DNA from: Trachythela sp. YZ-2020
Taxonomy: Eukaryota; Cnidaria; Anthozoa; Malacalcyonacea; Clavulariidae
Assembly: GCA_016169945.1 (NCBI GenBank)
Contig: JADLSH010000395.1
Span: 2,768,501 to 2,832,500 of the forward strand
Reading direction: 5' to 3'
DNA: 64,000 nt
Shown one piece after another: positions 32,054-43,218 of this stretch. The position numbers were made by a program, and so were the translations under genes. The notes under the pieces are model-generated. The model saw only the letters and a list, made by a program, of their open reading frames with translations, had not been told where the DNA came from and did no database searches. The stretch's first letter is position 1. Every line of letters begins with the position of its first letter.

Positions 32054-34059
32054 ATGGCGCGTTTTTACGGTCAAAATTCAATAGTTACAAGTCGAGCTTC
32101 AATGGTTTAAATCGATCAACACTTGCTCGAAACGAACAGAGCGATATACAAATCGAACAGTCAAATCGCCATCAATGGTTTAAATCGATCAACACTTGTT
32201 CGAAACGAACAGACCGATATACAAATCAAATCAAATCGAACAACGCATATTCAAATCGAGCATACGTTACTCGAATCGATCGTCAAACTTGCAGCGAGCA
32301 GTGTTTCCACCTTTTTGAAACGTAACTTCCATTGCCGCTTTCCAAATGAAATTTTCGTCTAAAAATTTCCTTGAATTTCGAATTTACTTCCTTTTTTCCT
32401 TACGTCTAAATTTCCTTCAAAATGGTATTCGCTGTCAATATACGTGAGCTCGGTCCTTTCCACAATTCTCACACGTACGCGCGTAAACAAAGTTGTCGGC
32501 AAAAAGGTATGAATTATTTATATTTTTTAACTTATTCTATATTCTAACAAATATAATTATCTTGATGAAAAGTATAAAATAGTGCGAATAAATTTAAAGA
32601 GATCTTGAACACCCAAAATGTTTCAATCAACGCAAAAGATAGACGATTATATTTTGACTTTTAATATAAATTACTTTATAATGCGCTGTAGTCGAAATGT
32701 AAGTACAAGTATACCCCAACCCAAGAAAGGGCGGGGAATAGCGGGACAATGAAATGATCCCCGGTTTGCTTTTCCCTGTTGGGTAGGCAATGTGTTTGCT
32801 TTCATTGCCTCGCCAGACAGGTCGGAGAAACTGAGAAAATCACATTTGTTATTGACAGGTGCCATATAATATAACCAGGCACATGCGGTGACATTGGAAC
32901 ACAATTATTGTCCCTGGGGTGAGATGACGGCTCATTCGGTAAGGCTGCAAAGTCCAAGTCTCCGCCTTTCCCGGGTTGGGGTAGGCGGGGAGGGGTTGGG
33001 TTACATCGGCTGGTGCATAATATAGACCATTGCTTGGAATTTTAAGTTACAATGTCTTTATATGGATTATGTTGTATTTCCGTAGCCCCCCAAATCTAAT
33101 ACCTAGTATATTAACCATTAAGCCACGATGCGCTCTGGTGCTCTCTTCTTTGTTATTTTACGCTTAATTACTCGTCAAGGGAAGGCTCCTATAAATGTTC
33201 ATTTCCTTGTCAGGGGTGAGACAAAGCAAAATAATAAAATTGGGTTGGGTGCATGCCCCTTTAATATATGGGTGTTAATAAATTACATATCATTAATAAA
33301 ACTCAATGCTGTTGCCGTTTGGCGTTGGCTGTATTCTTGCCCAGTGGCACTGTTTCGAACAAATGCCTTTTTTGTTTGGTCATCCTGGAAACGCTCTGAC
33401 TCACAAAGGGCTTTCGCTCGAAACGTCGAAATTAACATACCATAAATACGGCTATGTCATTCCGCGAACCAGAGGCGATCTTCGAAGACCCGTTTGGTTT
33501 TTTTTGGACTTATTTCAACAGCAAAAGAGCCAACGCGAAACGAAAACACAAAAGGTTTAGAGGCACAACAATATCAATCAAGATTATGTTTGTTAGAATA
33601 TGGAATAACTTTGTACTTTGTATACGCGCGTACGTGTGAGAATTGTGGAAAGGACCGAGCACGCGTATATTGACAGTGGATACAATTTTGAAGGAAATTT
33701 AGACGTAAGGAAAAAATGAAGTAAATTCGAAATTCAAGGAAATTTTTAGACGAAAATTTCATTTGGAAAGCGGCAATGGAAGTTACGTTTCAAAAAGGTG
33801 GAAACACTGCTCGCTGCAAGTTTGACGATCGATTCGAGTAACGTATGCTCGATTTGAATATGCATTGATCGATTCGATTTGATTTGATTTGTATATCGGT
33901 CTGTTCGTTTCGAACAAGTGTTGATCGATTTAAACCATTGATGGCGATTTGACTGTTCGATTTGTATATCGCTCTGTTCGTTTCGAGCAAGTGTTGATCG
34001 ATTTAAACCATTGACGCTCGACTTGTAACTATTGAATTTTGACCGTAAAAACGCGCCAT
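32054..34059. mobile_element. Foldback/MITE-like element, 2.0 kb, ~430-bp inverted repeats
   Basis: Termini ATGGCGCGTTTTTACGGTC are mirrored at 34,041-34,059, and inverted similarity runs from the ends to about 32,480 and 33,620. A perfect 8-bp duplication ATCCCACT flanks it (32,046-32,053 and 34,060-34,067), and LINE-2 coding sequence is restored when it is removed. The inverted repeats contain two internal copies of a ~70-bp unit. No transposase. The 8-bp duplication fits hAT or Mutator-like donors. Confidence 0.9.
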
Positions 34060-34067
34060 ATCCCACT

Positions 34068-35889
34068 GACAAACCATGGATCACTGGGCACATAAAGCAA
34101 CTTATTAAAAAGCGACAACGTGCTTTCCATACTGGCGACGCGAATTTGTGGCGCCAATATAGACGGATGGTCCAGATGGAGATTGAAACCAGAAAAAACA
34201 ATTTTTATACCCAAAAAATCAATAACATGCGCAAAGACGATGTCCGCCAATGGTGGCATATCATTAATACAATGTCAGGCCGACTGAAAAGTCAACCTCA
34301 GTTCACGATTGAGAGAGACGGTCAGCTACTATCGGAGAGCGAACTTGTGGAGTCTTTAAATCATTACTTTGTATGTGTAGGAAGCGATATCCCACCACTT
34401 GATATTCTAGGCCTTCCAACATTTTTACCAGCTGCCGAGCCGCCTCCTACAGTTTATCCTCACGAGGTTTGCAGTTATCTCCTAAAACTACAGACTAATA
34501 AAGCTATGGGCCCAGATAATATTCCATCACGAATTTTAAAAGAGTTCGCCTATGAACTTGCGGAACCTGTTACAGTAATATTTAATACATCTCTGTCGTC
34601 AGGACTGGTACCAGCTTCATGGAAAGATTCTAGTATCATACCCATTCCGAAAACGAAGCAAGCTCAAGCGGAAAGCGACACACGCCCCATTGCACTTACT
34701 CCTGTGTTATCAAAGGTTCTCGAAGACTTTGTGGTTAATTGGATGATTGAGGACATAGGAGGACAAATTGACAATCGCCAATTTGGCAGCCTAAAAGGGA
34801 CATCTACTACCTACTGTCTCCTAGATCTTGTTCACAACTGGCTCTCTGAAATGGACAACCCAGGCCATTATCTTAGAGCTTGCTTTTTGGACTTTAGCAA
34901 GGCTTTCGACAGAATAGACCATAACATTGTTATAACGAAATTGATCGATCTGGGCGTGCGCCGTTCAATAATCCCCTGGATTTGTAGCTTCCTCTCAAAT
35001 CGCCGGCAGTGTGTTAAGTTGGGACAGTGCGTGTCTCAATGGCTCCCAAACAACGCTGGAGTCCCACAGGGTACCAAATTAGACCTATCCTTTTGTTATA
35101 ATGATTAACGATTTGAAAATATTATCCCCGCGCTCCAGTAATTGGAAGTACGTAGACGACCTAACAATATCAGAGATTGTTCCAACAAGAGAGGTGTCTA
35201 CACTGCAAAGCGAGTTAAACGCAATTGGTGATTGGACAAGAATCAATAATATGAAACTGAACCCAAAAAAGTGTAAGGAGATGATTGTCACCTTTCGACG
35301 CGACGTCGAGCAGCCTCCACCCACCTTGGTCGTTGAAAATATTAACCTTGAAAGAGTACAATCCCACAAAGTACTGGGTATAACGATCCAAAATAATCTT
35401 AAGTGGGATTTGCACATTAGTGATATAGTAACTAAAGCATCAAAGAGACTACACATTCTACGTGTCCTTAAGCGCAGTGGTGTTTCATCGTCTCATCTGC
35501 TACGAGTATATCTTACACTCATTAGACCTTTACTTGAATACTGCTGTCCGGTATGGCATTCATCCTTGACCATCAACTTGACAGAAAGAATCGAACGAGT
35601 CCAGAAACGCATAATGCGAATGATTTTTCCGACATTAAGCTACGATGCAGCTCTAGACCATGCCAAATGTTCGTCCTTATGTTCAAGACGTTATTCTTTG
35701 TGTGCCAAAACATTTGACAAAATAGGACAGCCTGATTCACGCCTTAATTATTTAATACCACCGTGTCGGGCTAAGGAACATAGACGTAACTTAAGGTACG
35801 GAAGCAGGCTAACATTGTTTCCCTGCAAGACTGAACGTTTTAAGAAAAGTTTTTTTCCTACGATGTGTTTCCGATCACATAGCTTTTAA
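34068..35889 (+). pseudogene. LINE-2 reverse transcriptase, one frameshift
   Basis: First ORF to 35,108: NKAMGPDNIPSRILKEFA, PASWKDSSIIPIPK, TRPIALTPVLSKVLE, FGSLKGTSTTYCLLD and FLDFSKAFDRIDH, then GVPQGTK. A missing base near 35,080 shifts into 35,101-35,889, with MINDL, the catalytic box KYVDDLT, and the C-terminal RVYLTLIRPLLEYCCPVWH and a Cys-containing end. Makes cDNA by target-primed reverse transcription; inactive here. Confidence 0.85.
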
Positions 35890-36047
35890 ATTGTAAATAT
35901 AGATTTGTTAGATAATTGTTGTAAATAATGTATATCTTATATAGTACACTCTAACATTAATAACTTCTAAAGAATTTTGTAAATAATTTCGTAATTCGCT
36001 TTCGAGCGCGACGATCTTATAATAAACCATTGATTGATTGATTGAAG

Positions 36048-36747
36048 GTATTGTTGGCATATTTTAAGCCTAAACGCAATATTCAAATGGGAATATTTAA
36101 CTTTCGAAGTTGCTAGCAAAAACCAAATCAATCTCTCGATGATTTTGTCACCGAACTGAGAAAACTCTCAAAAACTTGCGAATTTCCGAACACGGATGCT
36201 GAAATTTTGTCTCAAGTTATTCAACACTGCCGTTCGTCACGACTACGAAAACGAGCCTTACGCGAGCCTGACAAGTCCCTAACAGAAATTCTGGCGTTAG
36301 GAAGATCTCTAGAATTGGCAGATCAACAAGCCGCTGCAATAGAGGACGAAACAGTCAATGCAATCGACCGCAACAAGTCGTGGAAAACACCTGCTAAACA
36401 CAACAAGCTATCGCCCGAAGTTTCCAAATTCACAGAAAACATGCTGGAATTGTGGTGGTCAATATCCACATGACACAGTATGCCCAGCAAGAGGTAAAAC
36501 TTGTAATTATTGTAAGAAACCCAACCATTTCAAAACTGTCTGTAATGAGTTGAAACGAAAACAGCAAGTAAAGATGGTATCTGATGACAAATCTGCAGAG
36601 ATAGATTACAAATCTGCAGAGACAGATTACAAATCTGCAGAGACAGATTCTGATGACAGTGACGACTACTGTTACACCATAAACATGGAACCCGAAAATC
36701 GTAAATACAGTAAAGCACTCTTTGCCACAAGTGTCACTAAAACTTAA
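36048..36747 (+). pseudogene. Gypsy-2 gag, C-terminal part with two zinc knuckles
   Basis: Continues gag: a TAG interrupts at about 36,112 (FRSC*QKPNQSLDDFVTELR). Then a frame change leads to two knuckles, CWNCGGQYPHDTVCPARGKTC and CNYCKKPNHFKTVC. Downstream is a 10-residue motif (DYKSAETDYK type) repeated three times. The knuckles bind RNA. Confidence 0.75.
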
Positions 36748-36994
36748 CAATGTTAATACATCTCTACTGATAGACACTGGTTCCACAGTAAATATTATTG
36801 ATGAAGAAACCTATCAGAAATTAGGAAAACCCAAGTTACAGAAAAGTAAAGAACCCAACTTGTACCCCTATGGCACCAGTAACCCTCTTTGTATACTCGG
36901 ACAGTGCGAATTACTGATTGAAACAAAACACAAAATTCAGTGCCATAAATTCTTTGTCACAAAAGGAAACCATGGATCTCTGATGGGTTATTAA
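36722..36994 (+). CDS. Gypsy-2 aspartic protease
   Basis: SLLIDTGSTVNIID is the protease active site. A TAA at 36,992 follows GSLMGY where related elements normally read through into RT in the same frame; this looks like a nonsense mutation. Confidence 0.8.
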   Translation: MPQVSLKLNNVNTSLLIDTGSTVNIIDEETYQKLGKPKLQKSKEPNLYPYGTSNPLCILGQCELLIETKHKIQCHKFFVTKGNHGSLMGY

Positions 36995-37012
36995 ACTGCA
37001 CAAACACTAAAC

Positions 37013-37840
37013 TTGGTCAAAATCCTTCAGAACATCAATGATCCTACTAGCAAATATCCTAACATTTTCAAAGGCATCGGTAAGCTAAAAGATACACAAG
37101 TTAAAATTCACATTGACGATTCCGTAAAACCAGTGGCTCAAAAACCTCGACGTGTACCTTTTCATCTTAGAGACAAAGTTGAACAGGAAATCGAGAAACT
37201 TTTAGATGAAGATATTATTGAAAAGGTTCATGGTGATCCCACCCCGTGGGTATCACCCATTGTCGTTGTCCCGAAGAAAGATTCTGAGTCCGTTCGTGTC
37301 TGTGTAGATATGCGAAAGGCAAATCAAGCAATAATTCGCGAAAGACATCAAATGCCTACCGTTGAAGAACTTACCTCAGATCTTAATGGTGCGAAAATTT
37401 TCAGTAAAATAGATCTTACATCAGGCTATCACCAACTAGAACTCACTCCTGAATCTCGGTCAATCACTACCTTCAACACCCATGTTGGTTTATTCAGATA
37501 CAAAAGATTGAACTTTGGGATATCTTCTGCCTCCGAAATATTCCAAGAAACAATTCGTAATGTCATACAGGACATACCCAATGCAAGAAACATCAGTGAT
37601 GACATTATCATCTTTGGAACCACTCAAGAACAGCATGACAAAACCCTTGAAGCTGTTTTCAGACGTTTGCACGAGAAAGGACTGACCATCAACAAAAGTA
37701 AGTGCCTTTTTAATCAATCTACAATTAAGTTCTTTGGCCTGGTATTTGGTTCAGAAGGTGTTTCCCAGACCCCTGCAAAGTCGATTCCATCCAGCATGCA
37801 ACCAAACCCACTAATGTTGGTGAAGTTAAAAGCTTCTTAG
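37013..37840 (+). CDS. Gypsy-2 reverse transcriptase
   Basis: Contains KPRRVPFHLRDKVEQEIEKL, PWVSPIVVVPKK, RVCVDMRKANQAI, IFSKIDLTSGYHQLEL, LNFGISSASE and the catalytic box NISDDIIIFG, followed by FFGLVFGSEGVS. Frame is lost at about 37,775 before the thumb continues in 37,843-. Confidence 0.86.
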   Translation: MVKILQNINDPTSKYPNIFKGIGKLKDTQVKIHIDDSVKPVAQKPRRVPFHLRDKVEQEIEKLLDEDIIEKVHGDPTPWVSPIVVVPKKDSESVRVCVDMRKANQAIIRERHQMPTVEELTSDLNGAKIFSKIDLTSGYHQLELTPESRSITTFNTHVGLFRYKRLNFGISSASEIFQETIRNVIQDIPNARNISDDIIIFGTTQEQHDKTLEAVFRRLHEKGLTINKSKCLFNQSTIKFFGLVFGSEGVSQTPAKSIPSSMQPNPLMLVKLKAS

Positions 37841-37842
37841 GA

Positions 37843-39758
37843 ATGACAAACTACTGCTCTCGTTTCATCAAAGATTATGCAACCATTTCAGAGCCGTTGC
37901 GGCGCCTAACAAAAACAAACACCCCTTGGTGTTGGTCAGACGAACAAGAGACCGCTTTTCTTTCCCTTAAAGATAGCTTAACAAGTAACTCAGTGATGAG
38001 ATATTTCGACCCTCAAAAAGAACTCACAATTATTGTGGACGCAAGCCCAGTCGGACTAGGCGGTATTTTAACACAAGATAATTATGTACTTAGCTATGCC
38101 AGTCGATCATTGACTGAAGTAGAATCACGATACAGCCAAACGGAGCGCGAAGCTCTAGCCATTGTTTGGGCCTGTGAACATTTTGACATGTACACTAACG
38201 GTGCACACCATTTTACCGTAATAACTGATCACAAACCCCTCGAGAACATTTGGAAAAAGGCGAATCCCACACCCAGAATACAACGGTGGGGTCTACGATT
38301 ACAACCTTACAAATTCACCATTTCCTACCAACCGGGCAGTACCAACCCAAGCGATTACTTATCACGACACCCAGAACCAAATGACCAAACGCGCACTAAG
38401 ACATCATTGCAAGAAAGAGTCGCAGAACAGTATGTTAACTTTCTTGCTATCACATCAACCCCACGGTCAATGACTTTAGATGACATTAAGAATGAAACTA
38501 AAAAAGACAAAACTATGCAAAAAGTTATGTCGTTGGTTCGTTCATCTCGATGGCATGAAATCAAATCTATAAATGACCCCAACATCGACATGAAAGAATT
38601 ACAGTTGTTTTACAACGTGCGAGATGAGCTTGTCTGCCACACAGACAATATTTTATTGAGAAATAATCTCATCGTCATACCCTCTGCATTACGTCGTCAA
38701 GCCATTGACATTGCCCATGAAGGGCATCAAGGCATAAACCGCACAAAATCATTCATTAGATCAAAGATATGGTTCCCAAGAGTTGATGAACAAGTTGAAG
38801 ATATAATTAAGAGCTGTATAGCATGCCAAGCAGCAACATACACGAACACGTCTAACATGGAACCTCTTAAAATGTCAGATATGCCTGAGAAAGCATGGGA
38901 ACACTTAAGTGCTGACTTTTGCGGACCTCTTCCCACAGGGGAATACCTGTTTGTTATCATTGACGAACATTCACGCTACCCCGTTGTAGAGATTGTCCAA
39001 TCGGTCTCAGCCAATACGGTGATTCCAATCCTTGATAAAGTTATATCACAATTCGGATGCCCTAAAGTCATAAAAACTGACAATGGCGCCCCTTTCAACT
39101 CCCTCGCATTTGCAAACTATGCTAAATACATATAGGCTTCGTCCATCGCAAAATAACTCCCTTATGGCCAAGAGCGAATGCCCAAGCAGAATCCTTCAAT
39201 AAACCCCTAATGAAGTCCATCCGAACAGCGCGCCTTGAAGGCAAGAATTGGCGTCAAGAAATGCATAAATTCCTTAGACAATACCGATCCACACCCCACC
39301 CAGCAACAAAGTTCCCTCCATTCCAACTTCTATTTGGCCGAAGTCCACGAACAAAACTTCCCGAAATTTCAAACAAGGCTGACCCAGAACCCGCTGCAAC
39401 AACGCAAGCTAAACTGAACGACAAGTCTGCCAAAGCCAAAGCGAAACAATATGCTGATCGTCGAAACAAAGCAAAGAAAAAAGATTTCAAGGTCGGAGAT
39501 AAGGTTTTAGTCAAAAGTGAGAAGATGGGTAACAAGTTTACAACTCCATATCAACCCGAGCCTTATACTATCCAGACAAAGAAAGGATCTATGCTTACAG
39601 CAGCCTCGAAAGACAGAGTTGTCACAAGAAATTCGTCTTTCTTCAAGAAAGTCTCAGATTCTACTGACTATGAACAAAAACAACATCATCCAGACTCGGG
39701 AAGACCTTCAAGGAAGAAAACTGTACCTAAATATTTGGAAAATTTTGTTAGAGATTAG
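37843..39758 (+). pseudogene. Gypsy-2 RNase H and integrase, one frameshift
   Basis: RNase H: LTIIVDASPVGLGG, SRYSQTEREALAIVW, FTVITDHKPL and PSDYLSRHP. Integrase zinc finger: HEGHQGINRTKSFI...CIACQ. Core: LSADFCGPL (Asp), KTDNGAPFNS (Asp). A single-base shift at about 39,133 (KYI then GFVHRKITPLWPRANAQAE) moves the Glu and C-terminus to the next frame, which ends at 39,758 with a basic KFTTPYQPEPYTI region. Otherwise complete. Confidence 0.85.
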
Positions 39759-39849
39759 ATGTTAACAAAAGAAAAAAACAAGACAATTAAGCTAAGTTCT
39801 TATTTGTTAAAGAACAAAGCAGGACTCTATTGACCTGACTTTTATTCGA

Positions 39850-39862
39850 AAGGGGGGAGGGA
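39850..39862 (+). promoter_or_regulatory. Gypsy-2 polypurine tract
   Basis: AAAGGGGGGAGGGA directly precedes TGTTGTGTTC, the start of the 3' LTR. Confidence 0.75.
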
Positions 39863-40034
39863 TGTTGTGTTCTGCATAAATTATGCATGTTTAGTGAATG
39901 TTCACGTGACTAGAAAGGGAGTTCGGAAGCACATGTTTAGAGGAATATACCTGGATTGTACGAACGCTTACTTTGAGATTTTATTAATAAATACCACACT
40001 TGGCACACTATATAATAATATCTCATTATATAAC
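39863..40034 (+). repeat. Gypsy-2 3' LTR (start clear, end uncertain)
   Basis: Begins TGTTGTGTTCTGC after the polypurine tract and contains AATAAATACCACACTTGG, likely the polyadenylation region. No second LTR is in the window to define the right end. Confidence 0.55.
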
Positions 40035-40141
40035 TAGGGATCCCGTTATGGAGCAGCAAGCTCTGTGGGTCATCCCTGTCACTTTTGACAAAGTTGTAAA
40101 TAAATAAATAAATCAAATAAATAAATCAAATAAATAAATCA
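40035..40141 (+). repeat. Possible LINE-like 3' tail with (AAATAAATC)n
   Basis: Ends in GTAAATAAATAAATAAATCAAAT repeats, a tail style used by non-LTR elements. It could alternatively be the end of the Gypsy-2 LTR. Confidence 0.3.
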
Positions 40142-40168
40142 AAGGTTGCGGCCTTGCGGGTTCGAAAC
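40142..40168 (+). repeat. tRNA-derived SINE, 3' part with B box
   Basis: GCGGGTTCGAAAC matches a tRNA T-arm/B box. It pairs logically with the A-box half at 31,053-31,085. Confidence 0.5.
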
Positions 40169-40250
40169 AACGTCAACAGATAAAAATATGTTAGAATTAT
40201 TTCCTTTTACGTCAAGAAAGGTAAATTATTGAGTTAGTAAATTCAAGCGG
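40169..40250. repeat. Duplicated segment, copy B, further fragment
   Basis: Matches copy A at about 2940-3025. Confidence 0.75.
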
Positions 40251-41040
40251 GTTATAGTCACCTCAAAATACCAAAGCAGGGTGTTCTATATGCCCCTATG
40301 GAGTTTTAGGTCTCTGGGGCTATGTAAGGGATATAGATAGAATGTCCAAGCGTGCTCCGGAGATATTACCGATGCTTAAATCTATATTTAGAATGCGAAT
40401 TTAGAATGCGAAGTATAAAGAGGGTCGGAGATAACGTTCATATGATACATCATTCAAACTATACCTAGTGTTAGGCACAAAGACTTTAATTAAAAATAGC
40501 TTTTCTGTTACATAAACTTACATGCCATAGACGTATAGGAAGCAACTTAATTCAAGTTGGAGGGGCACTTCATCTAAAAGGCATCTATTTTATTAGAAAA
40601 TGGCATTTTTCCCATTGTTTTAGTTGGAGAAAAGGGCACTTTAAATAAAACTTGGGGGCACGTGCCCCCTATATGCCCCCGGTTCCTACGTCACTGATAC
40701 ATGCAGTGTTTTCTCGTTATCAAGTGCAAGAAGACCGTATACTATAGCTAAGATGAAACGTATGCTAAGAGAAGGATATACAATTGTGTAAACTGAGAAA
40801 TTTATTGATATCAGTTTAGACTTTTGAGGGTGACCTAAAACGTCTGTATATAGGTCAATGGAGAACTATATTTCGACTATAATGCTTTACTGTTGCCATT
40901 TAATACGTCTATATTTTATCTATATAATATTTATACCTGAAAATAAGGACTGGATTTCAAGTCCAAACAGTTTGTTATATATATATACATAATTTATTAA
41001 TTTTGATCCAGTCCTACATAGGTCATGTATATAGAACTGA
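40251..41040. other. Non-coding stretch absent from copy A
   Basis: Present in copy B but not in copy A. Contains a G/C-rich stretch (GGGGGCACGTGCCCCC, near 40,655). No ORF or element ends recognised. Confidence 0.5.
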
Positions 41041-41880
41041 ATTAATTTTGATCTAATTATAATTATGCTGGACTATTCGACTTCCGCTAGTACAACTGTA
41101 CAACTTTTACCTGCAATGCATGTCTGAACTCTGAAGCATATATATTTGACAAAACTGAACTGGATAACGTCACAGTATAGAGACGACCAGTAGGGCCACT
41201 CGGCGATGCAACATGTAGCCGGCTTTTTATGCAAAAATATGCAGTTTACTGGCCAGGAAAGTTAGTCCAGCTTGCTTATTGGCCAGAAAAAGCAATTGAC
41301 TTGCTGCCAATGCGTAATGAGCGACCGCACGAAATTTCAAATGAGTGGCACTACTGGTCGTCTCTATACTGTGAAACGTCACATATTTCATACGTCACAT
41401 ATCAATTCCATTTTATATACCATTATCATACATCATTGTATACGTCGGAAGAAAATTAAGAGCTTTTTTCATTGGATGCCGTCTTGTAGGTTTGCATATG
41501 GTTTGCATGACGACAAATATCATTATTTTATATTGTGGTAAAACCATGACGTATATTTATATTTCACAATTAAACTTTCAATCCGTAACCCCGGCTAATT
41601 AGTATATAAAACTATAGATTTCGATACGTACGTCTCATTAATAGCCTTTACTCAGGGTACTGATGAGGATCCAGGCTTATAGCTACGGATCGAAAGCTTG
41701 GCTTTTGGCGTCTTTTAACATATATATATATATATATATATATATCCATTTCTTTTTTTAAACATTGGCACAGAGCGTGTAGTAGGCTAGATATAAGTGA
41801 CCTATTTTGATTTCTTTAATTTAATGATGCATTGAATGATGTTAATATCTTAGTGCTGAGCCAAGGTTAAGATGCGTACA
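41041..41880. repeat. Duplicated segment, copy B, distal fragments
   Basis: 41,045-41,165, 41,440-41,655 and 41,785-41,870 match copy A in the same order, interrupted by a short MITE and an insertion with a (TA)n tract at 41,720-41,745. Confidence 0.7.
41171..41373. mobile_element. Short MITE, 203 bp, ~30-bp inverted repeats
   Basis: CACAGTATAGAGACGACCAG is mirrored at 41,354-41,373, with continued inverted similarity (AGTAGGGCCACTC versus GAGTGGCACTACT). Possible 6-bp target duplication with one mismatch. No coding capacity. Confidence 0.78.
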
Positions 41881-42327
41881 GAATATAACGTTAACAGGAA
41901 AATGCACCCAACGCACTGTGTGTTGTAAGAAAAACGCATACTATTCATATTGTGTAGTACATCAACAATGTTACAACGTCTGTCATATGATAAATACTTT
42001 ATGTCGCACTATACACTTGGCGAGCAAGCTAGCCGCCAAAAACGACCCTAATGCATGTAGTTACAAGTAACATCTACCACCAGAGGAGGTTGGGTGACTA
42101 TACCGACATGCAACGCGGTCAGACTCGGATTATTATATATTATCGATTTCTCGCCACGCGTTGTTCATTCTTCGGCTGCCTTTCGCTGTATACACAACTA
42201 ATGAACTCGGGACTTCAATTTTGAAATTGATATTTTTTTTGTGGGAATAAAGCTTCGATTTCGGATAGTTATGAGTTTTTTCTAAATAGCTTTTTCCAAA
42301 GCAACGTTTTGTTTTGGCTCCAGACAG

Positions 42328-42468
42328 ATGCGAAGACGCATGATAAAAATGCGAACTAAATGCGAAGACGCATGATAAAAATGCGAACTAAATGCGAAGA
42401 CGCATGAGAAAAATGCGAACTAAATGCGAAGACGCATGAGAAAAATGCGAACTAAATGCGAAGACGCA
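42328..42468. repeat. 32-bp tandem repeat, about 4.4 copies
   Basis: Units start at 42,328, 42,360, 42,392, 42,424 and 42,456. Each contains the inverted pair ATGCG...CGCAT. Confidence 0.9.
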
Positions 42469-42752
42469 TGTGCTTTGAGCGTTTGCTCACCGACTCGCAA
42501 AGAAGTACTTTGTTGTAAATCTGTCAACGACAACGCAAGTACTGTATAACATTTCAGTTTTGATAAAAAATTTCTACTTATATGTTACTATACCGCATGT
42601 GGTGCACGGATAATGCTGTTGTGGTGCATGGATAATGCAATTACACGCATGTGCAGCTCTCCTCAATTATACGCATGCGCAGTGAAGCTCTTATTGTTTA
42701 ATTAATCGCTTGGGCTTGACCTAATTATCACGTACATATTTGTCAAAAAACA

Positions 42753-42879
42753 GATCGGGAACCCCAAGGGAACCCCGGGAGAACCCCTAGGGAACCCCGA
42801 GAGAACCCGGCCCCAGAGAACCCTCAGAGAACCCCGAGAGAATCCCTACAGAACCCCAGAGAACCCCGAGAGAACCCCC
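42753..42879. repeat. Degenerate GAGAACCCC minisatellite
   Basis: About ten copies of a 9-13 bp unit with core GAGAACCCC or GGGAACCCC. G-rich on the minus strand. Confidence 0.8.
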
Positions 42880-43037
42880 ACATAAAAGTATTTTTATAAG
42901 AAATTTCCTCTTATCAATAGCAGCTTCTAAAGCTTCCCCTGGATCAAAATATTGTTTACAGTCCAGTTGCACAATATAATAATCATTATGACATCTTATA
43001 AAATGTTTACATCTACCGAACCGGACTCGAATCGGTG

Positions 43038-43121
43038 CCCCACATCGACCTCACATCGACCCAACATCGACCCAACATCGACCCAACATCGACCTCACAT
43101 CGACCTCACATCGACCCTAGA
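43038..43121. repeat. 12-bp repeat (ACATCGACC type)
   Basis: Seven copies of a 12-bp unit ending in ACATCGACC precede the captured LINE fragment. Confidence 0.85.
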
Positions 43122-43218
43122 TTTCAACGGTGCTAAATTGTGGAATAATCTACCAACTGAAGTTAGAAATGCGGAGAGCTTAGTAAGTTTCAATTCGCTT
43201 TTACGTGCATGCAACTAG
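43122..43218 (+). pseudogene. LINE C-terminal fragment captured in the transposon
   Basis: DFNGAKLWNNLPTEVR and AESLVSFNSLLRACN before a stop match the usual LINE protein C-terminus (AKLWNxLPxxIR). Confidence 0.65.

Larger units (their letters stand above)
31474..36047 (+). mobile_element. LINE-2 of the window: 5'-truncated non-LTR retrotransposon with nested foldback element
   Basis: Begins inside the AP-type endonuclease and ends in TTGA/ATTG repeats at 36,033-36,047. Removing it restores an uninterrupted gag reading frame, with at most a 3-bp target duplication. A 2.0 kb inverted-repeat element sits between endonuclease and RT. Confidence 0.85.
31086..40130 (+). mobile_element. Gypsy-2: Ty3/Gypsy element, plus strand, 5' LTR missing, with nested LINE-2
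   Basis: Gag starts at 31,247, is cut by LINE-2 at 31,473 and resumes at 36,048 exactly in frame. Then zinc knuckles, protease, RT, RNase H, integrase, a polypurine tract and the start of a 3' LTR at 39,863. No 5' LTR precedes gag. Several stops and frameshifts are present. The right boundary is uncertain because a LINE-like tail may follow the LTR. Confidence 0.8.

Noticed and set aside
33128..33639. Plus-strand frames inside the 2.0 kb foldback element as transposase
   Set aside because: No catalytic motif or family block and no extension; the element appears non-autonomous.
35020..35110. Programmed frameshift in LINE-2 RT
   Set aside because: The shift lies inside the conserved PQG..LGPILF block and looks like a one-base loss, not a recoding site.
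40081..40141. AAATAAATC array as CRISPR-like repeat
   Set aside because: Simple sequence with no spacers; eukaryotic context.
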